64,000 bases of DNA, taken from contig JAUJYZ010000039.1 of NCBI GenBank assembly GCA_033675265.1, positions 128,735 through 192,734 on the forward strand. Reading direction: 5' to 3'. This document shows positions 32,000 to 43,704 of this stretch, one piece after another; position 1 is the stretch's first letter, and each line of letters begins with the position of its first letter. The position numbers and the translations under genes were made by a program. The notes under the pieces were generated by a model. That model was not told where the DNA came from, did not search any database, and saw only the letters and a program-made list of their open reading frames with translations. The stretch comes from Actinostola sp. cb2023. Lineage: Eukaryota; Cnidaria; Anthozoa; Actiniaria; Actinostolidae.

Positions 32000-32440
32000 C
32001 ATTCAAATTCTCAAATTAAAAGTGGGTAACATAATAATGAATACTCGAAGGTATCATACTCAGTACCCCTACGACCGCTATGGATTCAAGTTGCCTCAAC
32101 ACAGAATCCGTCCATTTAAAGCCCAATAAAGCATAACATATTAACAAAAAATAAATACGCGTTTTAGATCAACAAATTTTCATATGGCGAGATCCGTATT
32201 TTATCGGAAATTCAAGATAATTATCTTTGTGCACTCGAGATATTATCAATTGTCAAAACCATGTCTCCGTTTATCGATACGTTTCCCCATTGCTTATTTA
32301 TTTGCCGCTAAACTTTCGGTATGCTAAAAATACATTGTTTTTTACCAATCAGTTAATAACTACCTTCAGTTTAAAAAAGAATGGCAAGATTTATTTAAAG
32401 GTGGGAAAGTATGAAATACACCAAACGAATCGAAAACATT
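32000..32440. other. No gene recognised
   Basis: No C2CD5 N-terminal exon could be found here. Confidence 0.35.
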
Positions 32441-33029
32441 TATAAAAGTATACATTTTCGTAAAGCTGAATAAATGCAGATTCTAAATATGGTTGAGATT
32501 ATTTCCTATTTTGTAAGCATTTTTATGTTATTGCACATTTTAGAAAATTCGAATTTTCTAAAATGTGCAATAACAAAAATTATTATACGACTGTGACGTA
32601 AATTTACCATAAAAGGGCACAAAATCCTCCAAATATCCGAGCGTATTACCCACTGTAGATTGTCGTATTACCCGGCTTGTAACCCGGTAAAACCGGTTTT
32701 GAACACAGCATATTTTGTACCAGTTTTGGTTTTCATTGCAAAAAGAAAAATCACTATACAACGACAGAAAAGTATTTCTAAAGGGAATAGGGAAACAAAC
32801 AACTACTTTTTAATGATATCTGTATAGAAAATATGAAGAAAATCCAATCTTTTTGGTGAAAAAAGCCAACGAAAAATCTCTCGAGCGCGCGCTCGATGGC
32901 GTATCGATTGTGTGATAGCGCGCGCATTTCGCAAACAAATCACAAAAACAGCTTTTGTACGCTAACAAATAAGCAAAGAAAAGGACGTTTTTGGGGGGAT
33001 TTATTTTGTTGTCGTATAATAAACAATTT

Positions 33030-33163
33030 ATTACAGTTAGAGTTGTGTAATACGGCTGGACATTTTTACTCGTCTATTTGTATTTTGCCTCGCCTACGGC
33101 TCGTCAAAATACGGCAAGACTCGTAAAAATATCCAGCCGTATTACACAACTCTAACTGTAATA
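33030..33163. repeat. 134-bp palindrome
   Basis: Arms starting ttattacagttagagttgtg pair with their reverse complement around tgcctcgcctacggctcg. Confidence 0.85.
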
Positions 33164-33589
33164 ACCTCTATTTATTATACTACTATTACGTAATTTTACC
33201 TTATAAGGTCAAGAGAACTCGAAAAATATGGAGCCGTATTACCATAGTTCGAAAGCCGTATTACCATAGTTCTAAAACCGGTTTCACTGCAAAGTTTTGA
33301 ACATTTTGTGATGTCAAATCCATTGTCAATAAGAGTACAGACAATGGAAAACCGCTTGCGATTTCTTTTTTAAAACAACAAAGTCAAAAAATCATCCAAA
33401 AGCAAGGATAAAGTTTGAAAGAAAAACCGTTTCAAGCGTGCGCTGGCTCCGTGCGCGAGCGATTCGTCATTCTCTGTGTCTGTTATTGTAAAAGAGCGCG
33501 CGGACCTTGAAAGGTTTTGAAATAATTATTAGATAAATTTACTCAAAAACGGACAATTATGTTTTCGTTCAAAGTAGTATAATAAATAA

Positions 33590-33728
33590 CTTATTTGGGG
33601 TTTTTACCGTAATACGGGCTGATATTTTACTCGTTACTCGCATTTTTCCTCGTCCCTTCGGGACTCGGAAAAATACATTCGCAACTCGTAAAATATCAGC
33701 CCGTATTACGGGAAAAACCCCAAATAAG
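33590..33728. repeat. 139-bp palindrome
   Basis: Arms starting cttatttggggtttttaccg pair around ctcgtcccttcgggactcgg. Confidence 0.85.
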
Positions 33729-34685
33729 ATCTAAATATTTACAAAATAGGAAATAATCTCAAGCATATTTAGAATCTGCATTTATTCAGCTTTAAGAAAA
33801 TGTATACTTTTATACATGTTGGACGAGTGGTTAACGCGCTACGCGGCTTTCAGTGAACAGTGGTCACGAAGGTCCCCTGGGGCCCGTTTCTCGAAGCGCG
33901 CGGTAACTTATCGGGCCCGTTATCTTAACGGGGCCGTTAACGGGGATTCTATTCGGGCCCGAAGCAGCGTTTCTCAAAGCAGCCGTAAACCATCCGATAA
34001 CTTCCTTCCCGATAATTACGGGGAAAATGGAAAACCTTCTAGAACTAATGAAGAATGTTCGAATTCAGTGTGTTTATTCTAAGCATTCCTGTGAAAAATA
34101 ACGTCAAAACGAAGAGAAAAGTGGCGATTTCAGGCCGGATTTTGAACAGCGGCCGAATCAATCGTGTGTTCGATCGGCAAACAACAACATTGTGCTACAA
34201 ATATTTTCAGTCTAAAAACTGAGAATTGCCTTCTCATCTTCCACAAGAGTTTATATCCTTTCGAAATTATTTAGTATGTAAATTCATTGTTGAAGTATGT
34301 CAGTCTTTGCAAGGTCTTTGAACTGCCAAACTTTGCAATAGATCAGTTTGATGAAAGATTCAAGTGATTCAACTTGGTCGATCGTGGAATTGGTGCAATC
34401 GATTCAGTTGTAGTAATTTTGCTTTGTTCTTCCTGTTATCCTTGCCATGACTTGGCAGCCCAATGCACTAGTTTTGGCGGGAAAACTCGTGGCAGACGCG
34501 TCTGCACATCTAGAAATAGATTACCAGCCGACAGGAGTACGTTGCCGTTTCTTTCATTTGCCGTACTGTTGAAAGGTTTGTTTCAAAAAATGTAAGTATC
34601 ATTTTCAATTTAACTTGTGATTTGCAAATTAAAAGTTTTTAAATCTTGCGTATATTAACATTCGCTATAATATATTTATCAGATA

Positions 34686-37600
34686 ATGGAGAAAAAAGGT
34701 CGTAGTACGCGATTTTCACAGGCAATGAGTGACGCTCTTGTGGAAAATTACACGAAGCATCAAGTGAGTAAAATTACAACCGTAGTTGATGAAAAAATAT
34801 AAAGTCTGTCTTGTAACCATACTCGAGGATTTGTCTTGTAGACTTGTAACATAAAACGTCTGTTTTGCTTTTATATGCAGAGTTTCGAAAACATTTTATA
34901 AACTTTAAAAATCAAATTATAAAATGTATTTTTTGTAGTATGTTCTGAAAAGCAAGTTTTCATCTACCATTACAAACGAAAAGAAAAGAGAGGCGTGGGA
35001 GCGTGTCACTTCGGCAGTGAACGCCGTAAATGGTGGAGAAAAAAAGAGTATAGAGCAGGTAATTAATTAAAGTAACAAAAGTTTATCATACTGTAATAAT
35101 ATTATTGTTCAGTTCTAAATACCTCTGAAGAATGGATTTCGCTCATAATTTCAAAAACAGTCAAATTATTTCCAAATAGTCAGCAGTCTGTCATTCTCAC
35201 TTATTAAAATATAAAAGGCCCCTCACTCCATACACTATTTGGAAAAACATGTTTGGCAAGAATTAATACAAAACATTTTGTATTTGTTAATTAAAATTCA
35301 GGTGAAAAAGAGATGGGAAGACATGGCTTCTCAAGTAAAAAAGAAAGAAAGAACGGCAAAGAATGAAGAAATAAGGAGAATCAGGATAACCGGAAATGGG
35401 GTTTTACCTGATGAGGTATTTTTTTATTTGAATTGCAGGAATCATTCATATTGCTGGGTTTCAAGTGTCCCTAGAGTATCAAGAGATATGATAGCTATTA
35501 TAATAATTTTGTTGGATGAACTTTAAATTAAACAAGAGACACTAATACAATGATAAACACCAGTTGCAACCCAACAATAACTACCGTAATTAAATAGCAT
35601 TTTGTCTGACAATAAATAGAGGTTATTAGTCGTCTAATCATCTAATACGGTTGTTTATTTTTACGAGTCATTTAAGGCGAGCCAAAATACATGACGAGTA
35701 AAAATTCACAGAACCTCTTGCACGCTGATTGGTTAATTTTCATCACATGATTCTGCATGATTGATTGGAAAGCCAGTTTGAAGTAACTATCAAAAATACA
35801 GTCCCATATTTCGTGCGTTCTTGTGCATATTTCGTGCATTCTTTGACAAAAAAAAATAAAATGTTTTTACTTTAAGGTTGATAATCAAGATACTCCAACA
35901 TGCCAATCTCTCAACGAATGTGAGCAAAACATAGCAGACATCTTAGGTCCAGAAGCAATAAATGGAATTTCTGGAGGGATTGACACTTTTGCAAAAGGTA
36001 GTTTTCATCCTTTTTCATTCTTTATAAGTTTATAAGTATATACTATTGTGTGCAAGCATTTAAACCATGTTTTGATATTTAGGCTGCACTCATGAATCAG
36101 CTACTCCTTTTTCACAGAACATATATAATAGCTAATTGCATAATCGTTGTCGTGTTGAAAATCATAAATCATAGAAGCTGAGTGGGTGTCTGTAAAGCAG
36201 GGTTCTACCAGTAGTATAGTGACAATTTAGCAAGGATCAACCCTGAAAGGGACTGGTAACTTACATTTAGTATGAATGGTCCTTCTTATTGACTTCTCTT
36301 TTTAGCTGGTTCAAGTTATAAAAGACCCTTCACTGCATATACCATTGATCCTCAATCTTTGAGTGACACAATGTTGGACTCCTCTCTTTCTGAATTTCAG
36401 GTATGTCTAAACCAACCATGCTAGAGAGTTAATGGGCTGACTTAGCAGTCTTAATTTTAAACAATAATAGGTTTACAAGAACATGAGATATGACATTTCT
36501 ATAGTACATGTATGTACATTAAGTTGTAGTTTTGAAATATGTACATAATATACACATACCTTATAATGAGATGCATAAATACCTAATGAGATACAATCTG
36601 AATCTGAATCTGAATCTGAATCTGTGACCTAAAAACACTCGTAGCCACACTATTTGCCAACGCAGGTGTGCATATACTAATACTATAGACATTAATCACC
36701 TTAAACGTTTCACAAAAATGACTCTGGATACAATGTATATTTAATAATAATAATAATATTATTAAATTATTATTTAAAGTTGAACTGTCTTTTTGTTCAT
36801 TTCAGTCAATTAACAATAATTATTTGAATTAACATATTTTCTTTTTTTCAAAGGAAAGTCCTGCTTTGCCATCTTGTGGAGCTAGAGGTCATGATGACTT
36901 TGAAATCAAGGTAATCAAAAATCAATGTATCTTGATTCTACCATTATTGTTTTATAATATTAAAATTGTAAGATACATGTACATTTCATAATATATGAAT
37001 TGTAAGATGTACATTTCATAATCACATATACAGTCAATTGCAGAAACATTGTAGTTTTGAAATAATATACATATATACACATACCTAATGAGATGCATAA
37101 ATACCTATTTAATGAGATCTACAAAGCTACTTTTAAATGGCATTCCTGACATAAAACTGACAGGTTGTTGTTTACACTTCAAAGTATATAACACAACACT
37201 GAGGAATTTGTACTAAATAGCCCAAATTAAATACTAAATAAATAGGATTAATTTCTCTCTCAGTAACATTTAATTAGGAACTTAATTTTACTATCTTGAG
37301 ATGCCAAAAGCTTATTCTGAAGATATTCGTTGGGTTGCGGTCTCCAACCTCCAACAGAGGTCAACAAACTGTTTTATAACAAATCTGAAGAAGAAAGTGT
37401 ATCTCATTAGGTATTTATGCATCTCATTAGGATTGTGTATATTATGTACATATTTCAAAACTACAAGGTTTCTGCAATTGACTGTATATGAACTACATGT
37501 ACATGTATGTACATGTACTAGATAGAAATGTCATACATGTAGCTCATGTTTGGTAAGTATATTATTGTTATAATATTATTAATAAAGACTGCCGTCAGCC

Positions 37601-38001
37601 CTTTAACTCTCTAGCCATGGTTGGTTTAGATGCATAATTTTATTTATTTAGAAATGACTATCCCATGATTGATAATAGTAAATTAATTAACATATTTTTT
37701 GATCAATTTATTAGGAAGTTTTACTGCCAATGGAAAGCTGTAGGCCTAAAAAGAAAATCAAGAAAACCTTATCTGATGTACAGATGGAAGTAAGTTCATT
37801 AGGTATTATTGTTATTATTCAGCTTTCTTATCTTTTGGAACATTTATTGAACACATTCCAATCCTTTTAATTATACCAATCTGATTCTTTGATACTTTTT
37901 AGTACTTTGAAACAGCCACTTATTATTATAAACTAAAGACTGAAAAACTAAAGCTTGAGCTGGAGATATTGAAGGCACCTAACACAGGTACTGAAATATA
38001 G
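34686..38001 (+). CDS. Harbinger Myb/SANT-like DNA-binding protein, 8 exons
   Basis: Exons: 34686-34763, 34939-35058, 35302-35415, 35877-35997, 36306-36400, 36854-36910, 37715-37789, 37903-38001, all with GT donors and AG acceptors and compatible phases, giving about 252 residues. Residues 7-105 (RFSQAMSDALVENYTKHQYV; KKREAWERVTSAVNAV; KKRWEDMASQVKKKERT) form the three-helix Myb/SANT-like fold found in Harbinger partner proteins (W, W/V and W spacing). A charged helix (YYYKLKTEKLKLELEILK) ends the protein. In Harbinger systems this protein binds the transposon ends and carries the transposase to the nucleus. A 5' untranslated exon is possible, since 'tttatcag' precedes the ATG. Confidence 0.8.
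36412..37636. repeat. Inverted pair of repeats flanking Myb exon 6
   Basis: The left copy 36412-36620 (aaaccaaccatgctagagag) and the right copy about 37395-37636 are reverse complements. A further partial copy lies at about 37020-37110. Exon 6 (36854-36910) sits between them, so the RNA could form a stem around that exon. A short (GAATCT)5 run lies at 36595-36622. Confidence 0.65.
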
Positions 38002-38029
38002 AGAGAACTTTAATATCACTATTTAGTGT

Positions 38030-38130
38030 AATTTTAGACTTGAATATAGATTTTCGCACGCTGATGTGATTGGTCAAGTGACCAGTGATTATGTGACAAT
38101 TAATCACTTCGCCTTCGGCAAATAATATTA
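38030..38130. other. Convergent intergenic spacer after the Myb stop
   Basis: The spacer contains 'cttcgccttcggcaaat', a short version of the GC-cored palindromes. An inverted repeat at 38285-38390 (tatattaactgtgttaata) follows. Confidence 0.4.
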
Positions 38131-38695
38131 TTGTTAAATAGTGGGCCAAATTGGAAACCAACCAATTTTGTAGCTGAATTTGTCTACCCACAATAAAAAA
38201 CAATAATATATAATGTATTGTATGAACTGCTAATCAGTTTGGATTTTTGCTGTCTCTATATACACTGTACATGTAAAATTTACTAATTTTGTTTAGAGTA
38301 AAATATATTAACTGTGTTAATAAAGACATACATGTACATGGTATTAACACAGTTAATATATTTCTACTCCAAACATTAGTAACATTTGTGTATGTCAATA
38401 AGAGACATTACTGTATTAAAATTATGCGGTACTAATTATGCTCCTGTCTGCACTAATGCATTTTTAAAACACTTTGTTTTGGTTTGCGTTTTCAAATAAA
38501 AATGATAGAGCTCCACATTTATTAAGAGTGGATGGGGTCTAAATTCATTTCAAGTTCAAGTTCATTCTATTTTCTAATAGCTAATGTGTAACTTCTTTTT
38601 GTTAAAGGCAAGTGGGACGTTAATCACATGCAAGATGGCTTTCATGGTGACAACTGAGCAAGTCATACAGTCTGTCAATAAATGTAGATCCCTTG

Positions 38696-39257
38696 CAGTA
38701 ATTCCCAATCTGGGGGACAATCAATATAAAGAATTTGTATATAAAGAATGTTTTCTGTTTTCAGCCAGAGATATAAGAACTGATTTTAAGTTATATACCG
38801 GTAGTAATTTGTCGCTTGGTAATAGTCCATCAAGTAGTTTGTATGGTTTCATCAAGTTTAAACAAAAAACTGCTTGAAAAAAAACCGAGCCTTATATGTG
38901 CGCATGCAGACAAGAATTGAACTGATACTACTAGTCAGGTGGTGATCTAACCACTGAGCCACTGGAACTCATATGAGTGTCAGTCAGGTCTTTAAGGGTC
39001 ATATTACAATGTAGCTAAATGTAGGTATCTTTATTATTATTAATACGATCCTAAGACCTCGCTCACTCATATGAGTTCCAGACTGACTTAGTGGTTAGAT
39101 CACCGCCTGACTAGTAGTATCCAGGAGATCATATGGGTTCAATTCCTGTCTGGGCTCGTTTTTTTTTTCAAGTAGTCTTTTAATTTAAAAGTTTGACGAT
39201 ACCTTACAAACTACTTTATGAACTATTGTTTTGTTCCCCAGATTGGGAATTACTGCT
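38696..39257. repeat. Foldback of two tRNA-derived sequences
   Basis: The outer ends GCAGTAATTCCCAATCTGGG and the reverse complement define the foldback. Within the arms lie two inverted copies of a tRNA-like sequence: plus at about 39071-39160 (A box TTAGTGGTTAGATCACC, B box GGGTTCAATTCC, then a T run) and minus at about 38885-38970 (A box CTCAGTGGTTAGATCACC). The loop near 39000-39060 is unrelated. Confidence 0.7.
39071..39160 (+). ncRNA. tRNA-derived SINE-like unit
   Basis: Internal pol III boxes (A: TTAGTGGTTAGATCACC; B: GGTTCAATTCC) have roughly tRNA spacing and are followed by a run of ten T, a pol III stop. The acceptor arm does not pair well, so it is not a functional tRNA gene. Confidence 0.55.
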
Positions 39258-39364
39258 GGGAGTATAAAATTACAAGATGTAAATATGTAACATATATCAC
39301 CATGTTAAATGTAATATTTTTAAGACGTGCTATTTACAAGAGATGTTTAATATTTACCTAATTA

Positions 39365-42361
39365 TTAGGTAAATACATCATTTATCAAACGTGCTCTCAC
39401 TTGACTTCCCGCCTGAGTGTTGACATCCTGAAGAGCTCCCATTTCGGCACCACCCTGTTCCACAACAGCATCTGCACCTAAAGGCAAATCAGTGTTGTCT
39501 TTAAGGCACATGTTGTGCAGAACTGCAATTGCCAAAATGATCCTGCAGCAACGACTTGGTTCAACTGCATGCATTGCCCCACCCGAAACATCTACACAAC
39601 GGAACCGTTGCTTCCATAGACCAAAGCATCTTTCAATGGTGTTCCTTGTCTTGGTATGGCTTGATTGGTACCGTTTCTCTGGCTCTGTTACAACATTTGC
39701 TGGTCTGAAAGGGGTCATTAGGTAGGGCTGTAGGGCATAACCCCTGTCACCCAGCAGCCAGCCATCCCTTCCACCACCATTTTCTAAATGGTATTGCAAT
39801 TCACTGGTATTGAAAACGGCAGAGTCGTGTGTGGACCCATGCCACTTAGCTAAGACATTTGTAAACACAAGATCTGCATTACAAACAGCCATGACATTTA
39901 TGGCATGGAAGCCTTTGTGGCACACATAAAGGTGTTCCTCCTTGTTTGGAGCCTTTATTGGGATCAGGCTTCCATCAATGGCTCCAATAATTCTGGGGAA
40001 GCCAGCAATTTCATAGAATGATGCCATTGTTTCCTGAAACCAACAACATTTCAGACATCAGAGACAAAGACACTCGGTTATTTTTTTATTTACTTCATAT
40101 TTATTTATTATTTGTTTATTTTATATTTATTTACTATTTATTTACTTTATATTTATTTATTATTTATTTACTTTTTATTTATTTATTTTTTTATTTATTT
40201 ATTTATTCACTTTATATTAATTTATTATTTACTTTATATTTAATTTTTAATTATTTTTATTTATTTATTTATTTATTATTTACTTTATATTTATTTATTT
40301 ATTATATATTTATTTACTTTATATTTATTTATTATTTACTTTATATTTAATTTATATTTTTATTATTTATTTACTTCATATTTATTTATTATTTATTTAT
40401 TTATTTACTTTATATTTATTTTTTTATTTATTTATTTATTTACTTTATATTTATTTATTATTTTTATGTACTTTATATTTATTTATTATTTACTTTATAT
40501 TTAATTATTATTTATCTATTTATTATTTATTTACTTCATATTTATTTATTTATTTTATATTTATTTATTATTTACTTAATATTTATTTATTTATCTACCT
40601 AGAGAAATAATTCAAAATGGAAATAATTCATTGATATACCAATATGTATATATCTGTAAGGGTCTGTAAGTATACAAATATTTTCATTTTGTTTATATAT
40701 TCCTTTATTTCTTTAGTACGGCATTCATTTGCAAGCAAAAATGTACGTGATTGGATATAGAACAAGCTATAAATGAAGCATGCGCAGTACGTTGTACGGT
40801 TTCACAACACGAGGTATTTGTCAAATGTTCTCTGAAAGGTCTGTAAGTGACTGAAGTACGTTATGTTTATCAATCGACTACATTGAAATATCAATGAAAA
40901 ACGGAATAACGTTAACGACCTAAAATAGTTCACGTCCACTGTGAATAGTAAGTTGATTGTTTGTGGGTCTTCTTGCTGGCATTGAATAACAACGTCGATT
41001 TTTGGGGATGGCCGTTTCGTTTGGATGGAATTTGTATCTGATTGACTACAAATCACATGGAAAGATGAACCATTGGATCTACTACACTGTTATTATACAA
41101 AGTGGGTCATTGACTACAAATCACATGGAAAGATGAACAATTACCATTGGATCTACTACACTGTTATTATACAAAGTGGGTCATTGACTACAAATCCATT
41201 CAACTTTAGAACAATTAATCATCGACATGAACCGAACCTTCGTGTACAAGTAAGCTACTACAACTGTGCTCAAGTCTTTTTTTCTGAGATCAGGATTTAT
41301 AATGTGATTCAATGGGATGTCATTTTACATCGACAAAAAAGGTATGACGGTTATGCATGTTTTTATAGTAAGCTTATTAAAATTCCTTTTTTAATAAGTG
41401 GATCCTTATAATTTTGATCGATTTGCCTTGGTCATGTTTGGAGGTACGTACGTTCTGCTCACACTGGAAGTTCATAATAAAATTGCCAAAAAAATCATAT
41501 TAAGACGAGGACAACTTTATAATCAAGTGTAGTGTCTTATTTTACTTAGCCTCATTATCTTTGCCTTTTAGATTTGTGCTTCGGCCTTTCAGTGAGCTGC
41601 GTGCAGCAGTCGATGGAAACGTAGTCAAATGTTATTTTAAGCTTAAGTTTATATTTTGTTATTGACTTCGTCTTCGGTTATTGATAAAAAGAGTTATACC
41701 GTAATTATAGTATAAGTGACCATTAAGCTTATATTGATAATTTAATGCATTACTAAATTAAAGTTCATGCATAAATGAAGAGGATTTTTCATCAGATTAA
41801 CATGTACTTTTTAATGATACATCTACTATTTTTGATGTCCTCAAGAATTCTATTGAGTTTCATAGTAAACTTACATTGATCTCTGTGTTACTTGTAGGAA
41901 ATGATATCCAGTCATGTGCAATATCAACTATACAAGAAGAAACGTTGTGTATACACCGGCTAACGCTGGCTTTGGACAGCCCGATGGTATCTGCTATGAC
42001 TTTTAAAAAACTGCCTGATGCATAATATCGCAATGCTGTTAAGATCTGAAATATAATACATTGATTGAGCAAATGTTACAATCAAAACGATATATTTTTC
42101 TTTCAATTTTCAATAGAAAATATATTTTAAAAGTAGATTTGATGTCGAAAGTCTTACCTGCACTTCGCAACTTAATGGGAAGTTGCGCTTCGTTCTTCTC
42201 CTCAACTCAGGCGACAATTTATTCACCAGCCATCTTATTCTTTCAGAAGACAACCTATATCTTTCCACCACCTCATTCTCGCGCATTCCGTCGAGGGAAA
42301 TCCGATCTTTAAAAGTTTTTTCTTGACAAATTTGACCGAAGCAAATTGCTCCGGCCGCCAT
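39365..42361 (-). CDS. Harbinger transposase (HARBI1-like), 3 exons
   Basis: Exons: 42158-42361, 41875-42045, 39365-40033, with consensus splice sites and phase 0 joints. The product is about 347 residues, the size of HARBI1. The N-terminal helical part (ENEVVERYRLSSERIRWLVN; LTALRYYASGSFLKVIADTI; GLSKASVSRCI) is the usual HTH-like region. The DDE nuclease follows: GAIDGSLIPI (first D), WLLGDRGYALQPYL (second D) and NTIERCFGLWKQRF (E). The acidic triad is intact and no stop or frameshift is seen. It would cut and rejoin the element at its CTG-flanked ends. Intron 2 contains the large (TTTA)n array. Confidence 0.92.
40075..40605. repeat. (TTTA)n / (TTTATTTAC)n simple array
   Basis: About 530 bp of TTTA-type repeats with interspersed 'ctttatatttatttatt' units lie in intron 2 of the transposase gene. 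Confidence 0.95.
41036..41200. repeat. Tandem duplication of about 75 bp
   Basis: The phrases 'ttggatctactacactgtta' and 'attgactacaaatcacatgg' occur twice in tandem, with a third partial copy. The array is in an intron of the transposase gene. Confidence 0.85.
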
Positions 42362-42547
42362 TTTTTCGTTTACGGGAAGTTAACGGGAGCATGCGAGCAC
42401 CCGTAAACTTTCCGTGAATTAACGCAAAAAATAACGGGTCCGATAATAACGCGCACTTTGAGAAACACCACTATAGTTTATCGGGAAGTTTACGGGTAGG
42501 TTAATGGGCCCGATAAGTTACCGCGCGCTTCGAGAAACGGGCCCCTG

Positions 42548-42670
42548 GTACCTTAAAGTCACTAGACGTACAGATGAACCAGGTAACCGAAGCTCCGGTA
42601 CAAGGTCCATATAATGTTACACCAATCTGTCAATAATAAGCTAAACTAAAACTAGCTTTTTATAATGAAA
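42548..42670. other. Flank of the Harbinger target
   Basis: Together with 33816-33876 (gagtggttaacgcgct) this is the pre-insertion DNA. The left part resembles a tRNA A box, but no B box was found. Confidence 0.25.
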
Positions 42671-42682
42671 ACTAAGGATATT

Positions 42683-42718
42683 AACGTACAACGTTTCGGT
42701 GACATACTTGCACCATCT
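42683..42718 (-). repeat. Degenerate hammerhead-like motif / Penelope 3' signature
   Basis: On the minus strand, CTATAGATGGTGCAAG and GTCACCGAAACGT have the layout box, stem, GAAAC that follows the stop codon in many Penelope-like and related elements. The first box is mutated (CTATAGA for CTGANGA). Confidence 0.4.
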
Positions 42719-42839
42719 ATAGGTAGAAATAAAATAATTTACACGAACAAGAATAAGTTCTTGATTTTCCTTGTTTGCTACAACACAATAAATATGTAGC
42801 GATCATCATCTACTCCCTCCCTCCCTCCCTCAGGTTTCT

Positions 42840-43014
42840 TTGTAACATTACAAAGCAAACGTTTGAAGAGGAGTTTAGAACTCAGTTTTGGTAGTTTATC
42901 CCTTGTGTAGATTTCTTCGACGTGGTAGATTTCTTCGACGATGTTGTGATTTTAGCATTGAGATTTATATGTAATGCGCTTTTTCAAGAATTAAATTATT
43001 ATTATTATTATTAT
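42840..43014 (+). mobile_element. LINE 3' tail
   Basis: It ends 'gcgctttttcaagaattaa' then (ATT)n, which is the form of an RTE-like 3' end in plus orientation. It interrupts the Penelope-like frame that follows on the minus strand. Confidence 0.45.
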
Positions 43015-43620
43015 AGTTTCGTCCATGGGAACTTCAGTAAACAGTGATGAGACATCATATGACACTGGGATTTCGTCATGTGCTAGTGTTCGGATGTTTA
43101 AGCGTTCTGCAATATCTGTCGTGTTTTGGATGTTGCATTCATTGTTGGTTAGGAGCATAAGATAGGATGCAAGGTGCTCTGTCTGTTTGATAGTAATAAG
43201 TGCTGCAGGTGCTGACAATAGGAGGAAGTTTTAAGTTGTCTGCGTTGATCTCAGTATAGTTGGAGAACTTGTGGGTTTTAGCTGTTCCATAAAGAAAGGC
43301 AAGTTGATTTGATGCTGGCTTGATTTCAGTGGACTTAAAGTTCCTGATCAAACAGTTTTGAAACGATTTCAGTGAGGTCTTGTAAGGTGGATGCCTTCAT
43401 TAATCATCTCTTCTAATTTACTAATGCATAGGTCTCATTCCATGATGACAACAGACGTGTCATTGTCCCCAGAGAGTACTGCTAAATTGGGATTGCTGGC
43501 CAGTTTATGACGAACGTTGTAAGAGTAATATGTTTTCTTGTAGAAGTGGCCGTGGAATAAGTTACAGTGGACAGGTAGGAAGTGTTTGAAAACTTCTTCA
43601 AATCCTCATTAATTATTCAC
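43015..43620 (-). pseudogene. Penelope-like RT fragment
   Basis: Readable minus-strand blocks: HKLASNPNLAVLSGDNDTSV, MIRNFKSTEIKPASNQLAFL, YGTAKTHKFSNYTEINADNL and YDVSSLFTEVPMDETI. L-Y-G-x-x-K-T-H-K and Y-D-V-x-S-L-F-T-x-V-P are the finger and first catalytic blocks of Penelope-like RT. Stops and frameshifts are frequent, and the palm with YxDD is missing beyond the LINE tail. Confidence 0.7.
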
Positions 43621-43704
43621 GAGGTATTCAGCCAATCCAATGGTCTGATTTTAATCCCTTGAGGACACTGGATACCTGGTCTAGTCCTCCTAGCAGTAAC
43701 TGGA

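Larger units (their letters stand above)
32441..33814. mobile_element. 1.37-kb TIR element with two large internal palindromes
   Basis: The termini are TATAAAAGTATACATTTTC and its reverse complement, with arms of about 75 bp. The interior appears to hold two related units (about 32578-33166 and 33173-33728), each starting near 'tattatac...taccttata' and ending in a long palindrome. No transposase. The terminal phrase 'agtatacattttc' also occurs just inside the element at 30665. Confidence 0.65.
33880..42544. mobile_element. Complete PIF/Harbinger transposon, 8.7 kb
   Basis: The terminal inverted repeats begin GGGCCCGTTTCTCGAAGC and match for about 45 bp, with weaker similarity inside (gtttctcaaag). 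CTG flanks both ends (33877-33879 and 42545-42547), a 3-bp duplication. The element carries two genes: a Myb/SANT-like protein on plus (34686-38001) and a transposase on minus (39365-42361), converging on a middle region that holds tRNA-like repeats. All exons seen are open and have consensus splice sites, so it may be, or recently have been, active. Confidence 0.9.

Noticed and set aside
33816..33876. tRNA or SINE split by the Harbinger element
   Set aside because: Only an A-box-like phrase is visible, and no B box was found in the joined flanks.
39071..39160. Functional tRNA gene
   Set aside because: A and B boxes are present, but the acceptor stem does not pair and an inverted partner exists. 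It was kept as a SINE-like unit.
40018..40350. 110-codon ORF rich in Tyr, Phe and Leu
   Set aside because: It is translation of the (TTTA)n array.
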